Of a DNA stretch of 64,000 nt, positions 1-8,198 are shown piece after piece. Below the pieces are notes generated by a model, which saw only the letters and a program-made list of their open reading frames with translations, was not told the DNA's origin and searched no databases. The translations under genes and the position numbers were made by a program. The DNA comes from Salipiger abyssi (GTDB lineage Bacteria > Pseudomonadota > Alphaproteobacteria > Rhodobacterales > Rhodobacteraceae): positions 62,001 to 126,000 of the forward strand of contig NZ_JAEKIS010000002.1 of the NCBI RefSeq assembly GCF_017311415.1, read 5' to 3'. Every line of letters starts with the position of its first letter. Position 1 is the first letter of the stretch.

Positions 1-533
1 TGGGCGGAGCGCAGGATCAGGTGATCCGGCCCGTGGATATGTTTGGCAAAGCCCTGCGCATGGTTGCCCCAGAGGATGAAGGCGCGGGGCTGTTCGGAAA
101 GGCTTTCGATCACTTGCGCGGTGAGTTTCGACCAGCCGAGCCTGGCATGCGCACCGGCGCTGCCGGCGGGCACGGTGAGCGCGGTGTTGAGCAGCAGCAC
201 GCCTTGCGCCGCCCAGAAGCGTAGATCGCCATTCGGCGGGCAGGCGCCGAATTCCTCGTGCAACTCCTTGTAGATATTGCTCAGCGAGCGCGGCAGCGGG
301 CGCACATCGGGCGCGACGGAAAAGGCCAGCCCATGGGCGTGGCCGGGGGTCGGGTAGGGATCCTGACCGAGGATCACCACGCGCACCGCCTCAGGCGCGC
401 AGGCGTCGAGCGCGGCAAAGATCTGCGGTGCGGGCGGCAGGATCTGGCGCCCGTCCTCGGCCAGCGCGGCCTCGATACGCGGCAGATCCTGCGTGAAGAA
501 GGGCAGATGCGCCCAGGCCGGCGGCGGGGTCAT
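1..533 (-). CDS. ung: Uracil-DNA glycosylase (family 1), 3' end beyond window
   Basis: Removes uracil from DNA to start base excision repair. The frame opens at the ATG at 533 and runs off the left edge after about 177 residues, so the C-terminus is missing. Visible family-1 motifs are the catalytic water-activating loop GQDPY at residues 56-60 (Asp58), followed by [12 protein letters not shown], and LLLNTALTV around residue 114. The residue after GQDPY is Pro where many homologues have His. The HPSPLS-type C-terminal motif lies outside the window. The start codon overlaps the trpD stop (ATGA), so the gene is probably translated by coupling from the trpGD transcript. Confidence 0.93.
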   Translation of the reverse strand, partial: MTPPPAWAHLPFFTQDLPRIEAALAEDGRQILPPAPQIFAALDACAPEAVRVVILGQDPYPTPGHAHGLAFSVAPDVRPLPRSLSNIYKELHEEFGACPPNGDLRFWAAQGVLLLNTALTVPAGSAGAHARLGWSKLTAQVIESLSEQPRAFILWGNHAQGFAKHIHGPDHLILRSA

Positions 534-1552
534 GCCGCCTGTTGCGTGGCCTCGGCCAGCGCCGCGACCTTGGCCTTTGCGGCGCCGCTGTCGATGCTCT
601 GCGTGGCCATGGCGACGCCTTCGCGCAGATCGGCGGCCTTGCCCGCCACCACCAGCGCGGCGGCGGCGTTGAGCAGCACTGCATCGCGATAGGCGGTCTT
701 GGCGCCATCGAGCAGGGCGCGGAAGGCCTCGGCGTTCTCGGCCGGAGTGCCGCCGACGATCTCCTCGAATGGGTGTTCGGGCAGGCCGGCATCCTCGGGG
801 TGCAGCTCGACCTCGCGCACCGAGCCGTCCTCTTCCAGCGACGAGACCCAGCTCATGCCGGAAATCGCCAGCTCGTCGGTGCCGTCGGAGCCGTGCACCA
901 GCCAGGCGCGTTCCGAGCCGAGCCGGCCCAGCGTCTCGGCCATGGGCCGCAGCAGGTCGCGGGAAAACGCGCCCGTAAGCTGGCGTTTCACCCCCGCCGG
1001 GTTGGTCAGCGGCCCGAGAATGTTGAAGATCGTGCGTGTGCCGAGCTCCATGCGTACCGGCGCCACATGTTTCATCGCCGGGTGATGCATCGGCGCCATC
1101 ATGAAGCAGATGCCGACCTTGTCGAGAATCGGCGCGATGGCGCTGGCGGGCAGCATGACCTCGATGCCCATCTGCCCGAGCGCATCCGCCGCGCCGGATT
1201 TCGACGACAGGTTGCGGTTGCCGTGCTTGGCGACGGTGACGCCGGCGCCGGCCACCACAAAAGCCGCGGCGGTGGAGATGTTCAACGTGCCCTTGCCGTC
1301 GCCGCCGGTGCCGACGATGTCCATGGCGCCGGCGGGGGCGGCGACCGGGTTGCACTTGGCGCGCATCACGCCGGCGGCGGCGGCGTATTCGTCCACCGTT
1401 TCGCCGCGCGTGCGCAGGGCCATCAGCAGCCCGCCCATCTGCGCCGGGGTCGCTTCGCCGTCGAACAGCACTTCAAAGGCGGCCTCGGCCTCCTCGCCGG
1501 TCAGCGGACGGGTGGCGGCGGTGCCGATCAACGGCTTCAGGCGGTCGCTCAT
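530..1552 (-). CDS. trpD: Anthranilate phosphoribosyltransferase
   Basis: Transfers phosphoribose from PRPP to anthranilate, the second step of tryptophan synthesis, in the cytoplasm. The 340 residues match the family length. The PRPP loop GTGGDGKGT is at 81-89 and the KHGNR motif at about 109-113; the N-terminal helical domain is complete. Its ATG overlaps the trpG stop by four bases (ATGA), and its own stop overlaps the ung start in the same way, giving a three-gene chain trpG-trpD-ung. trpC, which commonly follows trpD in related bacteria, is not here; its place is taken by ung. Confidence 0.97.
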   Translation of the reverse strand: MSDRLKPLIGTAATRPLTGEEAEAAFEVLFDGEATPAQMGGLLMALRTRGETVDEYAAAAGVMRAKCNPVAAPAGAMDIVGTGGDGKGTLNISTAAAFVVAGAGVTVAKHGNRNLSSKSGAADALGQMGIEVMLPASAIAPILDKVGICFMMAPMHHPAMKHVAPVRMELGTRTIFNILGPLTNPAGVKRQLTGAFSRDLLRPMAETLGRLGSERAWLVHGSDGTDELAISGMSWVSSLEEDGSVREVELHPEDAGLPEHPFEEIVGGTPAENAEAFRALLDGAKTAYRDAVLLNAAAALVVAGKAADLREGVAMATQSIDSGAAKAKVAALAEATQQAA

Positions 1553-2130
1553 GCGGGGACTTTCATCGTATTCAGGAAGTTCTGGATCAGCGCGTGCCCA
1601 TGCTCCGAGGCGATGCTCTCGGGGTGGAACTGCACACCGTGGATCGGCAGCTCACGGTGGCGCAGCCCCATGATGGTGCCGTCCTCGAGCCAGGCATTGA
1701 CCTCCAGCGTCTCGGGCAGAGTATCGCGGTCGACCACCAGCGAGTGATAGCGCGTCGCGTCGAAAGGCGAGGGCAGGCCGGAGAACACGCCGGTGGCGTC
1801 GTGATGCACGCGGCCCATCTTGCCATGCACGATCTCGGAATGCTGCACGACCTTGCCGCCAAAGGCCTGGCCGATGGCCTGATGGCCGAGACAGACCCCG
1901 AAGAGCGGCGTGCGCGTCTCGGCGGCGGCCTCGGTCAGCGCCAGGCAGATTCCCGCCTGATCCGGATCGCAGGGCCCGGGGCTCAGCAGGATGCCCGCCG
2001 GTTTCATCGCCATGGCCTGCTGCACATCCAGCGCGTCGTTGCGCCAAACCTGCACGTCGACGCCCAGCTCGCCCACATAGTGCACGAGGTTGTAGGTAAA
2101 GCTGTCATAGTTGTCGATGAGCAGGAGCAT
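1549..2130 (-). CDS. trpG: Anthranilate synthase component II (glutamine amidotransferase)
   Basis: Supplies ammonia from glutamine to TrpE for anthranilate synthesis. Class I amidotransferase: nucleophile in GVCLGHQ (Cys80), His169 and Glu171 in VQFHPES; the N-terminus [11 protein letters not shown] is the usual family start. An upstream in-frame ATG at 2175 would add 15 residues, but it has no Shine-Dalgarno sequence and departs from family length, so 2130 is chosen (193 aa). The partner trpE is on the same strand about 37 kb away (39292-40806). The 137 bp upstream is shared with the divergent deacetylase gene. Confidence 0.96.
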   Translation of the reverse strand: MLLLIDNYDSFTYNLVHYVGELGVDVQVWRNDALDVQQAMAMKPAGILLSPGPCDPDQAGICLALTEAAAETRTPLFGVCLGHQAIGQAFGGKVVQHSEIVHGKMGRVHHDATGVFSGLPSPFDATRYHSLVVDRDTLPETLEVNAWLEDGTIMGLRHRELPIHGVQFHPESIASEHGHALIQNFLNTMKVPA

Positions 2131-2267
2131 GGTATTCTCGGGGCTGGAAGGCAGGTCGATCTCGGGGGTATACATGCGCCCGGATACGGTGCAGCGTCAA
2201 GGGCATGCGCCGCGGCAAAGGTCCGGAAAACGGGCCGCTGGGCAGTTGGCAGAGAAGGGCAGAGGCG

Positions 2268-3803
2268 ATGGCACGAGGGTTTCTGGCAGGCGCGATCTGG
2301 GGCGTTGTGGTCTCGGCGGTCGGTGCCGGGGCGCTGTCGGTGGCGATGGGGCCGCCGGAGCGCAAGATTGCGCCGGTCGCGCCGGTGACCGAGGCGCCGC
2401 TTCCCGGGACGGAGGACGCTGACGCCGGAGACGGGGTGTCGGAGGCGGCGCCTGACGCGGACGCACCCGTATCAGAGCCCGTGCCGGAGGAAACCGGCGG
2501 GGAAGATATGGTGGCGGAAGAGGCCGCGCCCGAGCTGGAGAGCGAGGATTCGGTTGCGTTGAGCGACCCAGCGCCCGCGCCGGCCCCGATTGCGCCGTCG
2601 GAGACCGACACCGTTCTGAAACCCGAGGCTCCCGCCGGCATGGCAGAGGCGGAGGCCGAGCCCGACCCGGCGCTTCCCGAGGCGGACAACACGCCGCCAC
2701 AGGCCGCGACCGAGCTCGACACGCCCGACGCGCCGGACGCGCCAGCCGATGCGGTGCCGGTCGCCGGTGCGGAGACCAGCGACAGCCCGCAGCGCGCGGA
2801 CAGCGCGCAGCCGGATTCGCCGGCGCAGGAGGCGGCGCCGGAGGTGGAGACCAGCAGCGCCGAACCGCCGCTGCCCGCGCCCTTCGGGGAGCCAGATGAG
2901 GCCGCATCCGGGGAGCCCATGCCGGATGCCGCACCGGAGAGCGGCGCCGCGCCCAAGCCGCAGGTGACGCAGGCGGAGGACGCCGGCGAAGACGGTCAGC
3001 GTCCCGGCGTCGGCACGCCCGCCGGCTCGCTGATCGGTCGCGACGCGGTACCGACCGGGCGCCTGCCGAGCATCGCCAGCGCCGCGCCCGAGGGCGAGGC
3101 CGCGACGGCGGAGGGAGACGGTACTCCGCTGGAGCGCTTTGCCGCCGATCCCGGCGTGGTGCCCGACGGGCCGCGCATGGCGATTGTGCTCATCGACGAT
3201 GGCAGCGGCCCGCTCGGGCCCGATACGGTGGGCGAATTCCCGTTTCCGGTGAGTTTCGCACTGACGCCCTCGCATCCTGACGCAGCGGCGACGGCAGCAG
3301 CCTATCGCGCCGGCGGATTCGAGGTGCTGACCATGGCCGGTGTGCCCGAGGGCGCGCGCGCCACCGATGTCGAGGTGTCGCTCGAAGGCGCGCTCGGCGC
3401 GGTGCCCGAAGCGATCGGCGTGCTTGAGGATCCGGACCGGGGGCTTCAAGCCTCGCGCGCGGTCTCGGAGCAGGCGGCGCAGTTCCTCCAAGCGTCGGGC
3501 CACGGGCTGGTGATGCTGCCCAAGGGGCTCAATACCGGCCAGGCGCTGGCGCAGCGCGAGGGCGTGCCGGCGGTGACGGTGTTCCGCGATTTCGACGGCG
3601 AGGGGCAGGATCCGCGCGTCATGCGCCGCTTTCTCGACCAGGCCGCCTTCAAGGCGCGGCAGGAGGGTGCGGTGGTGATGCTGGGACGGCTGCGCGCCGA
3701 TACGGTCTCGGCATTGCTGCTCTGGGGGCTTCAGGACCGCGCCAGCAGCGTGGCGCTGGTGCCGGTTTCGCTAGTGCTGCAAGAGAGCGTCGCGGCGGAG
3801 TGA
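2268..3803 (+). CDS. Divergent polysaccharide deacetylase (YibQ-like) with long acidic linker
   Basis: Probably an envelope-located polysaccharide deacetylase-fold protein of the YibQ/PF04748 group. Start at 2268 is supported by AGAAGGGCAGAGG just upstream; an upstream in-frame codon at 2205 would place extra residues before the hydrophobic segment. Domains: N-terminal transmembrane/signal anchor (about residues 3-27), then roughly 270 residues rich in Ala, Pro, Glu and Asp that are likely disordered and span the periplasm, then the C-terminal NodB-like domain starting near residue 305 (MAIVLIDDGSGPLG). The substrate is unknown and members often lack full metal triads. It is transcribed away from trpG. 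Confidence 0.8.
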   Translation: MARGFLAGAIWGVVVSAVGAGALSVAMGPPERKIAPVAPVTEAPLPGTEDADAGDGVSEAAPDADAPVSEPVPEETGGEDMVAEEAAPELESEDSVALSDPAPAPAPIAPSETDTVLKPEAPAGMAEAEAEPDPALPEADNTPPQAATELDTPDAPDAPADAVPVAGAETSDSPQRADSAQPDSPAQEAAPEVETSSAEPPLPAPFGEPDEAASGEPMPDAAPESGAAPKPQVTQAEDAGEDGQRPGVGTPAGSLIGRDAVPTGRLPSIASAAPEGEAATAEGDGTPLERFAADPGVVPDGPRMAIVLIDDGSGPLGPDTVGEFPFPVSFALTPSHPDAAATAAAYRAGGFEVLTMAGVPEGARATDVEVSLEGALGAVPEAIGVLEDPDRGLQASRAVSEQAAQFLQASGHGLVMLPKGLNTGQALAQREGVPAVTVFRDFDGEGQDPRVMRRFLDQAAFKARQEGAVVMLGRLRADTVSALLLWGLQDRASSVALVPVSLVLQESVAAE

Positions 3804-3810
3804 CGCGCGC

Positions 3811-4455
3811 TCAGCGCCCATCGGCCCAGCGTGCCATGTGGGTTTCCAGGTCGCCGTAGCCGGTAAACCGGCGCTCGAAGCGCAGGCCCAGCCATGCCGC
3901 ATGCGCCTCCGCAAGCGCGGTCAGCGCAGGATTGTCGGTCTGCGCCTGATAGACCAGCGTTTCGTAATTGCCGAAATACATCTCGCGCAGCTGCGGGTGG
4001 CGGTCGAGCCCGAGCGGCTTCCAGACGAAGGCGTCGAACTGGCGCACCAGGAAATCGGTGAGATAGAAGCTCGTCGGTTCGTCATATTGCGCGAAACGGT
4101 CGAGCCCCTCGTAGAAGGCATAGCAATGCGGGCCGGGCACCATCTCAACCCCCAGCGCGTCGCAGGCCGTCTGCAAGCGCCCGCCGGTGCCGCAATCGGC
4201 ATAGACCACGCAGATGCGCGCATAATCGTTGCAATGCGCCTCGACCGCGTCGCGCACCGCATCGGTGATCTTTTCGGGGTGGTTGTGCAGGATCGCGGGC
4301 AGGCAGGTGAGATCGAGATGGTCCCAGCCGTACCGGTCGCGGAGCGCGAGAATTTCGCGGGCGAGGGCGCCGCAGGCAATCAGCAGGATACGGCCCGCAC
4401 CGGAGGCGGCGAGGCCCCGATGCGTGAGCCCCGTATCGTCAGGCGTGCCCGTCAT
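3811..4455 (-). CDS. DUF1638 domain protein linked to corrinoid methyl transfer
   Basis: 214-residue cytoplasmic protein of the DUF1638 family, whose biochemical function is not established. Family members are repeatedly found beside corrinoid proteins and methyltransferases, and here it lies downstream of a corrinoid protein on the same strand. Visible features: a Rossmann-like N-terminus (RILLIACGALAREI), a VVYADCGTGGRL segment with a conserved-looking Cys, and MVPGPHCYAFYEG. Its ATG at 4455 lies inside the 3' end of the 57-codon membrane-protein gene (17-bp overlap), suggesting translational coupling. A role in loading, reactivating or partnering the corrinoid protein is inference only. 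Confidence 0.8.
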   Translation of the reverse strand: MTGTPDDTGLTHRGLAASGAGRILLIACGALAREILALRDRYGWDHLDLTCLPAILHNHPEKITDAVRDAVEAHCNDYARICVVYADCGTGGRLQTACDALGVEMVPGPHCYAFYEGLDRFAQYDEPTSFYLTDFLVRQFDAFVWKPLGLDRHPQLREMYFGNYETLVYQAQTDNPALTALAEAHAAWLGLRFERRFTGYGDLETHMARWADGR

Positions 4456-4612
4456 CCGCGGTGACCGGTGCCATGGCCCAGCGCAACACCAGCGCCAGAA
4501 CCAGAAGCATCGGGATCACAGTACCGGCGCCCCAGGAGAGCAACGCCCAGATGGTCAGCCCGGCAAGCGCCAGAACCGCGATGATCAGGGTCACGAGATG
4601 TGTCACTGGCAT
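4439..4612 (-). CDS. Small two-helix membrane protein (57 aa)
   Basis: The short frame from ATG 4612 is preceded by a strong Shine-Dalgarno (AAAGGAG, 5-6 bases before the ATG). The protein begins MPVTHLVTLIIAVLALAGL and contains two hydrophobic helices (about 4-22 and 28-45) separated by a glycine-bearing turn, then a short polar tail. It overlaps the start of the DUF1638 gene. I do not recognise a family. Context suggests it belongs to the corrinoid/DUF1638 transcription unit, perhaps anchoring something at the membrane, but that is speculation. Confidence 0.72.
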   Translation of the reverse strand: MPVTHLVTLIIAVLALAGLTIWALLSWGAGTVIPMLLVLALVLRWAMAPVTADDGHA

Positions 4613-4801
4613 TATCGACTCCTTTGCCCCACTGAAGATAGGGGCTTGGGGCTTGAGAATAAAGCCAAATCCCTGCCGATGGGTGAATTCCGCCGAATTT
4701 CGGCAAGATGATCGGGGCAAAAGGGCTCATTTCGAAGGCAGCCGGAGCGGGTGTGCACTGCGCTAGGGGCCGGCCATGACGACCGACCCGAGTGTGTCTT
4801 T

Positions 4802-5506
4802 TCAGCCGGCAGCGCGTTGGTTGTGGCGGCGCGCGATCAGGTCCTTGGCGGTCTCCACCGCCACGGCGGCGTCGCGGCAATACGCATCGGCACCAATGGC
4901 CTTGCCGAATTCCTCGTTGAGCGGAGCGCCGCCCACCAGGACCAGGTAATCCTCGCGAATGCCCTGTTCGACCATCGCGTCGATCACCACCTTCATATAG
5001 GGCATGGTGGTGGTCAGCAGTGCCGACATGCCGATGATGTCGGGCTTTTCCGCCGCCGCCGCCTCGATATAATTCTCCACCGGGTTGTTGATGCCGAGAT
5101 CGACCACCTCGAAACCGGCGCCCTCCATCATCATGGCGACGAGGTTCTTGCCGATATCGTGGATGTCGCCCTTGACGGTGCCGATCACCATCTTGCCGAT
5201 GGTCGGCGCGCCGGTTTCGGCCAGCAGCGGTTTCAGGATCGCCATGCCGCCCTTCATCGCATTGGCGGCGAGCAGCACCTCGGGCACGAAGAGGATGCCG
5301 TCGCGGAAATCGTGGCCAACGATGGTCATGCCGCCGACCAGCGCCTCGGTCAGGATGCGGTAGGGGGCCCAGCCGCGTTCGAGCAGGATATTCACAGCCT
5401 CCTCGATCTCGTCCTTCATACCGTCATAGAGATCGTCGAACATCTGTTCGACCAGCTCTTCGTCGTTCAGTTCGCTGAGGATGATGTCGTCTTCCTGATC
5501 GGACAT
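4802..5506 (-). CDS. Corrinoid (B12-binding) methyl-carrier protein
   Basis: 234-residue methylcobalamin carrier resembling the cobalamin module of MetH and MtbC-type proteins. The helical cap spans about 15-95. The Rossmann B12 domain follows with the diagnostic DIHDIG at 114-119 (His116 is the lower cobalt ligand), SALLTT at 161-166 and VGGAPLN at 191-197. ATG 5506 is preceded by GCAGGGAA; an open frame further upstream has no start support and is rejected. With the homocysteine-binding protein at 7089-8105 and the pterin-binding protein at 8241-9308 it provides the third part of a divided methionine synthase. It shares an upstream region with the divergent radical SAM gene. Confidence 0.93.
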   Translation of the reverse strand: MSDQEDDIILSELNDEELVEQMFDDLYDGMKDEIEEAVNILLERGWAPYRILTEALVGGMTIVGHDFRDGILFVPEVLLAANAMKGGMAILKPLLAETGAPTIGKMVIGTVKGDIHDIGKNLVAMMMEGAGFEVVDLGINNPVENYIEAAAAEKPDIIGMSALLTTTMPYMKVVIDAMVEQGIREDYLVLVGGAPLNEEFGKAIGADAYCRDAAVAVETAKDLIARRHNQRAAG

Positions 5507-5633
5507 GCGCGATTCCCTGCTGCTGTCGTGGCGTGCCACGGGGGATGATCCCCAAGTCCTGCGGCCTGATCCGCCTGCGCGCTTGAGTATTTGCGACACG
5601 CGCCGCGCCGCCTGCGACCTTGGCGCGCATGTC

Positions 5634-5662
5634 TTGCGAGTGTTCATGATATGTTCTAATAT
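5634..5662 (+). promoter_or_regulatory. LexA-controlled promoter of the PA0069-type radical SAM gene
   Basis: GTTC at 5642-5645 and GTTC at 5653-5656 are separated by exactly seven bases, the alphaproteobacterial LexA box GTTC-N7-GTTC. The box fills the 17-bp spacer between a -35-like TTGCGA (5634-5639) and a -10-like TAATAT (5657-5662). Initiation 7-8 bases downstream would fall at the ATG at 5670, implying a leaderless message repressed by LexA. Confidence 0.7.
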
Positions 5663-5669
5663 TTTCTTT

Positions 5670-6755
5670 ATGACCGACAGCCCCCGATCCGTCGCGCCCG
5701 AGCACCGTCGCGCCCGTGGCGCCGCCAGCCGCGAAACCGGGCGGTTCGAACGGTTGCAGTATGAGGACACGCATGACGGATGGGAGATCGAGGAGGAACT
5801 GCCGCCGCTGCGCACCGAGATCCGCGAGGAGCGGCCGCGCAGCCTGATCAATTATGTGCGCTCGCCGGATCTGCCCTTCGACCGCACGATCAACCCCTAT
5901 CGCGGCTGCGAGCATGGCTGCATCTACTGTTTCGCGCGGCCCAGCCACGCCTATCTCGGCCTGTCGCCCGGGCTCGATTTCGAAACCCGGCTGGTGGCGC
6001 GGCCGGAGGCGCCGCAAGTGCTCGAGCGCGAGCTGCGGGCGAAGCGCTACAAGGTGGCGCCGCTCGCCATCGGCACCAATACGGACCCCTACCAGCAGGC
6101 GGAGCGCGACCGGCGCATCATGCGCGGCTGCCTGGAGGTGCTGCGGGACTTCCGCCACCCGCTGGCCATCGTCACCAAGGGCGCGCTGGTGGAACGGGAT
6201 ATCGACATTCTGGGAGAGATGGCGGCAGAGGGGCTGGTGCGGGTCGGGATCTCGGTCACCACGCTGGATGCGGATCTGGCGCGAAAGATGGAGCCGCGCG
6301 CGCCCTCGCCGCGCCGGCGGCTGGCGGCAATCCGGCGCCTCAGCGCGGCGGGGATCCCGGTGCGGGTCATGGCTTCGCCCATCGTGCCGGCGCTGAGCGA
6401 TCCCGAGCTGGAGCGCATACTGGAGGCCGGGGCAGAGGCGGGGGCGACGGCGGCGAGCTGGATCATGCTGCGGCTGCCGCTGGAAGTGGCGCCGCTCTGG
6501 CGCGCCTGGCTCGAGGAGCATTATCCGGGCCGCGCGGCGCGGGTGATGGCGCGGCTGCGCGAGATGCATGGCGGGCAGGACTATTCGGCGCGCTGGCATC
6601 ACCGGATGCGCGGCGAGGGGCCTTATGCGGAGATCGTGGCGCAGCGTTTCGACAAGGCGGCGCGGCGGCTGGGGCTGGATGCGGAACAGCCGCGTCTGCG
6701 CTGCGATCTGTTCCGGGTGCCGGCGCGGGCGGGGGATCAGCTGAGCCTGTTCTGA
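5670..6755 (+). CDS. PA0069-family radical SAM protein (spore photoproduct lyase-like)
   Basis: 361-residue radical SAM enzyme. The cluster motif CxxxCxxC is Cys80, Cys84, Cys87 in RGCEHGCIYCFARPSHAY, the arrangement typical of the PA0069 and SplB-like group, which is related to DNA photoproduct lyases; the actual substrate is not established. A longer open frame starts at 5505 but would run through the promoter, so MTDSPRSV at 5670 is chosen. The LexA box directly upstream supports a DNA-repair role. Transcribed convergently toward the small gene at 6823; two 22-bp palindromes separate them. Confidence 0.88.
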   Translation: MTDSPRSVAPEHRRARGAASRETGRFERLQYEDTHDGWEIEEELPPLRTEIREERPRSLINYVRSPDLPFDRTINPYRGCEHGCIYCFARPSHAYLGLSPGLDFETRLVARPEAPQVLERELRAKRYKVAPLAIGTNTDPYQQAERDRRIMRGCLEVLRDFRHPLAIVTKGALVERDIDILGEMAAEGLVRVGISVTTLDADLARKMEPRAPSPRRRLAAIRRLSAAGIPVRVMASPIVPALSDPELERILEAGAEAGATAASWIMLRLPLEVAPLWRAWLEEHYPGRAARVMARLREMHGGQDYSARWHHRMRGEGPYAEIVAQRFDKAARRLGLDAEQPRLRCDLFRVPARAGDQLSLF

Positions 6756-6762
6756 GGGTCGC

Positions 6763-6806
6763 CAAATCTCTTCGAAGAGATTTGCAAATTCCTTCGAAGG
6801 AATTTG
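6763..6806. repeat. Tandem pair of 22-bp TTCGAA-centred palindromes (locus 1)
   Basis: Two perfect 22-bp palindromes abut with no gap. The first (6763-6784) has arms CAAATCTC and its complement around TTCGAA; the second (6785-6806) has arms CAAATTCC and its complement around TTCGAA. The pair lies between convergent genes. The same architecture recurs at 45393-45436 with different but still self-complementary arms. It could act as a bidirectional terminator or be a REP-like repeat. Confidence 0.85.
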
Positions 6807-6822
6807 GTTCCGAGCACCGCCG

Positions 6823-7053
6823 TCAGCGCAGAATCCTCACCGTATCGCGGTTGCAGAAGACGATGATCTGCCCGGCATTCTCGACCGCGCGAAAGCCGCG
6901 CCGATCGAGCTCGGCCAGAAACCTCTCGCGCCCGACGATCCGCTCGATATCGCGGCTGTTGCGCCGCACGACACCGCCCGAGGCCGCCGCGCGCGAGGCG
7001 AAGAGATGGCCGAGCCAGCGGTCGGGGGAGATCGGAAGCGGCATGTCTGTCAT
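6823..7053 (-). CDS. Small conserved-looking basic protein (76 aa)
   Basis: The frame MTDMPLPISP... ends in ENAGQIIVFCNRDTVRIL. It lies 35 bp downstream of the homocysteine methyltransferase gene on the same strand. The protein is rich in Arg, with a helix-strand pattern (DIERIVGRERFLAELDRRGF) and no signal peptide. Homologues in this bacterial group have, as I recall, sometimes been labelled phosphoribosylanthranilate isomerase, but 76 residues without a barrel cannot be TrpF. An internal ATG at 7044 is an alternative start. The function is unknown; position suggests association with the methionine gene group. Confidence 0.65.
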   Translation of the reverse strand: MTDMPLPISPDRWLGHLFASRAAASGGVVRRNSRDIERIVGRERFLAELDRRGFRAVENAGQIIVFCNRDTVRILR

Positions 7054-7088
7054 GCCGCCAGCCTTGCACATGGATGGTAAAATAATTC

Positions 7089-8105
7089 TTACCCGCGACG
7101 CCGCCCCCGGCGCTCGCGTTTCGGCGCGCCGCTGGTATCGCCGGTGCCGTCGCTTTCCGAGCTGAACCCGCCCAGCGCTTCCGCCACGGTTTCCAGCGTC
7201 GGACGCGGGCCCTTGGGGCGGGTCTCCAGCGCGTGTCGCATGGCGCGCAGATGCTCCGGCATGGTGCCGCAGCAGCCGCCGATGATCCGCGCCCCGGCAT
7301 CGCGCGCCAGCACCGCGTATTCCCCCATCAGTTCCGGCGTGCCGTTGTAGTGGATATGCCCGTCCTCGTAGCGCGGGATGCCGGCATTGCCCTTGGCGAT
7401 GATCGGCCGTTCGGTGCCGGTGGCGGCAAAACCCAGCACCGTGCGCATCAGATCCGAAGCGCCGACGCCGCAATTGGCCCCGAAGGCGATGGGCGGGTTC
7501 GGCAGGGCCTCGACCAGATTCACAAACGCCTCCGAGGTCAGGCCCATCATCGTGCGCCCCGCCGTGTCGAAGCTCATGGTGCCGCACCAGGGCATGCCCA
7601 CATTGGCAAAGGCCTCGGCGGCGGCGCGGAACTCCTCGGGTGCCGAGATCGTCTCGACCCAGAGCACATCGGCGCCGCCTTCCCTGAGCCCGGTGGCGGT
7701 CTCCTCGAACATCTCCACCGCAGCCTCGTGGCTGAGCGTGCCGACCGCGCCCATGATCTCGCCGGTGGGGCCGACCGAGCCCGCCACCACCACCTTGCGC
7801 CCGGCGGCATCGGCGACCTCGCGGCCCAGCTCGGCGGCCATGCGCGACAGCTCGCGGGCGCGGTGGGCGGCGTCGTGCAGCTTCAGCCGCGAGGCATTGG
7901 CGCCGAAACTGTTGGTCAGGAACAGATCCGAGCCCGCCTCCACCGCGTCGCGATAGAGCTTGCGGATGCGGTCGGGGTGATCCTCGTTCCAGAATTCCGG
8001 CGCATCGCCCGAGCTCAGCCCCATATTGAAGAGGTTGGTGCCGGTCGCCCCGTCGGCCATCAGCCAGTCGCGGGTGGAGAGCATCTCGGTCAGTGCGTCG
8101 GTCAT
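7089..8105 (-). CDS. bmt: Homocysteine S-methyltransferase module (BHMT-type)
   Basis: 338-residue TIM-barrel homocysteine-binding protein. It carries the zinc ligands of the family: Cys212 in FGANCGVG and Cys278-Cys279 in GGCCGT. In context it is probably the homocysteine-accepting part of a divided methionine synthase; direct betaine-homocysteine transfer is the alternative that the name suggests. The start at 8105 follows AGAGGCAGACACG. The C-terminal tail after about residue 326 is strongly basic (KRERRGRRRG), a feature shared with the tail of the neighbouring pterin-binding protein. It lies 135 bp downstream of that gene, with a hairpin between them. Confidence 0.92.
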   Translation of the reverse strand: MTDALTEMLSTRDWLMADGATGTNLFNMGLSSGDAPEFWNEDHPDRIRKLYRDAVEAGSDLFLTNSFGANASRLKLHDAAHRARELSRMAAELGREVADAAGRKVVVAGSVGPTGEIMGAVGTLSHEAAVEMFEETATGLREGGADVLWVETISAPEEFRAAAEAFANVGMPWCGTMSFDTAGRTMMGLTSEAFVNLVEALPNPPIAFGANCGVGASDLMRTVLGFAATGTERPIIAKGNAGIPRYEDGHIHYNGTPELMGEYAVLARDAGARIIGGCCGTMPEHLRAMRHALETRPKGPRPTLETVAEALGGFSSESDGTGDTSGAPKRERRGRRRG

Positions 8106-8198
8106 CGTGTCTGCCTCTGGTCTGTTTTTCCGGCGCCGCCCGGGCGGGCCACGCCCAGCGCCGTCATACTGGCGCGGGTCTGAAGGAAAGGCAAAGAC

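Noticed and set aside
4692-4704. GCCGAA-T-TTCGGC palindrome between corrinoid and small membrane genes
   Set aside because: Short, within an otherwise unremarkable spacer, and no regulator or U-tract to give it meaning.
5507-5851. N-terminal extension of the corrinoid protein
   Set aside because: It would run through the divergent LexA-type promoter and radical SAM gene; ATG 5506 has a good ribosome site and family length.
6823-7053. Phosphoribosylanthranilate isomerase (trpF) for the 76-aa gene
   Set aside because: Far too short for a TIM barrel and no catalytic motif; only the genomic label in some relatives suggests it.
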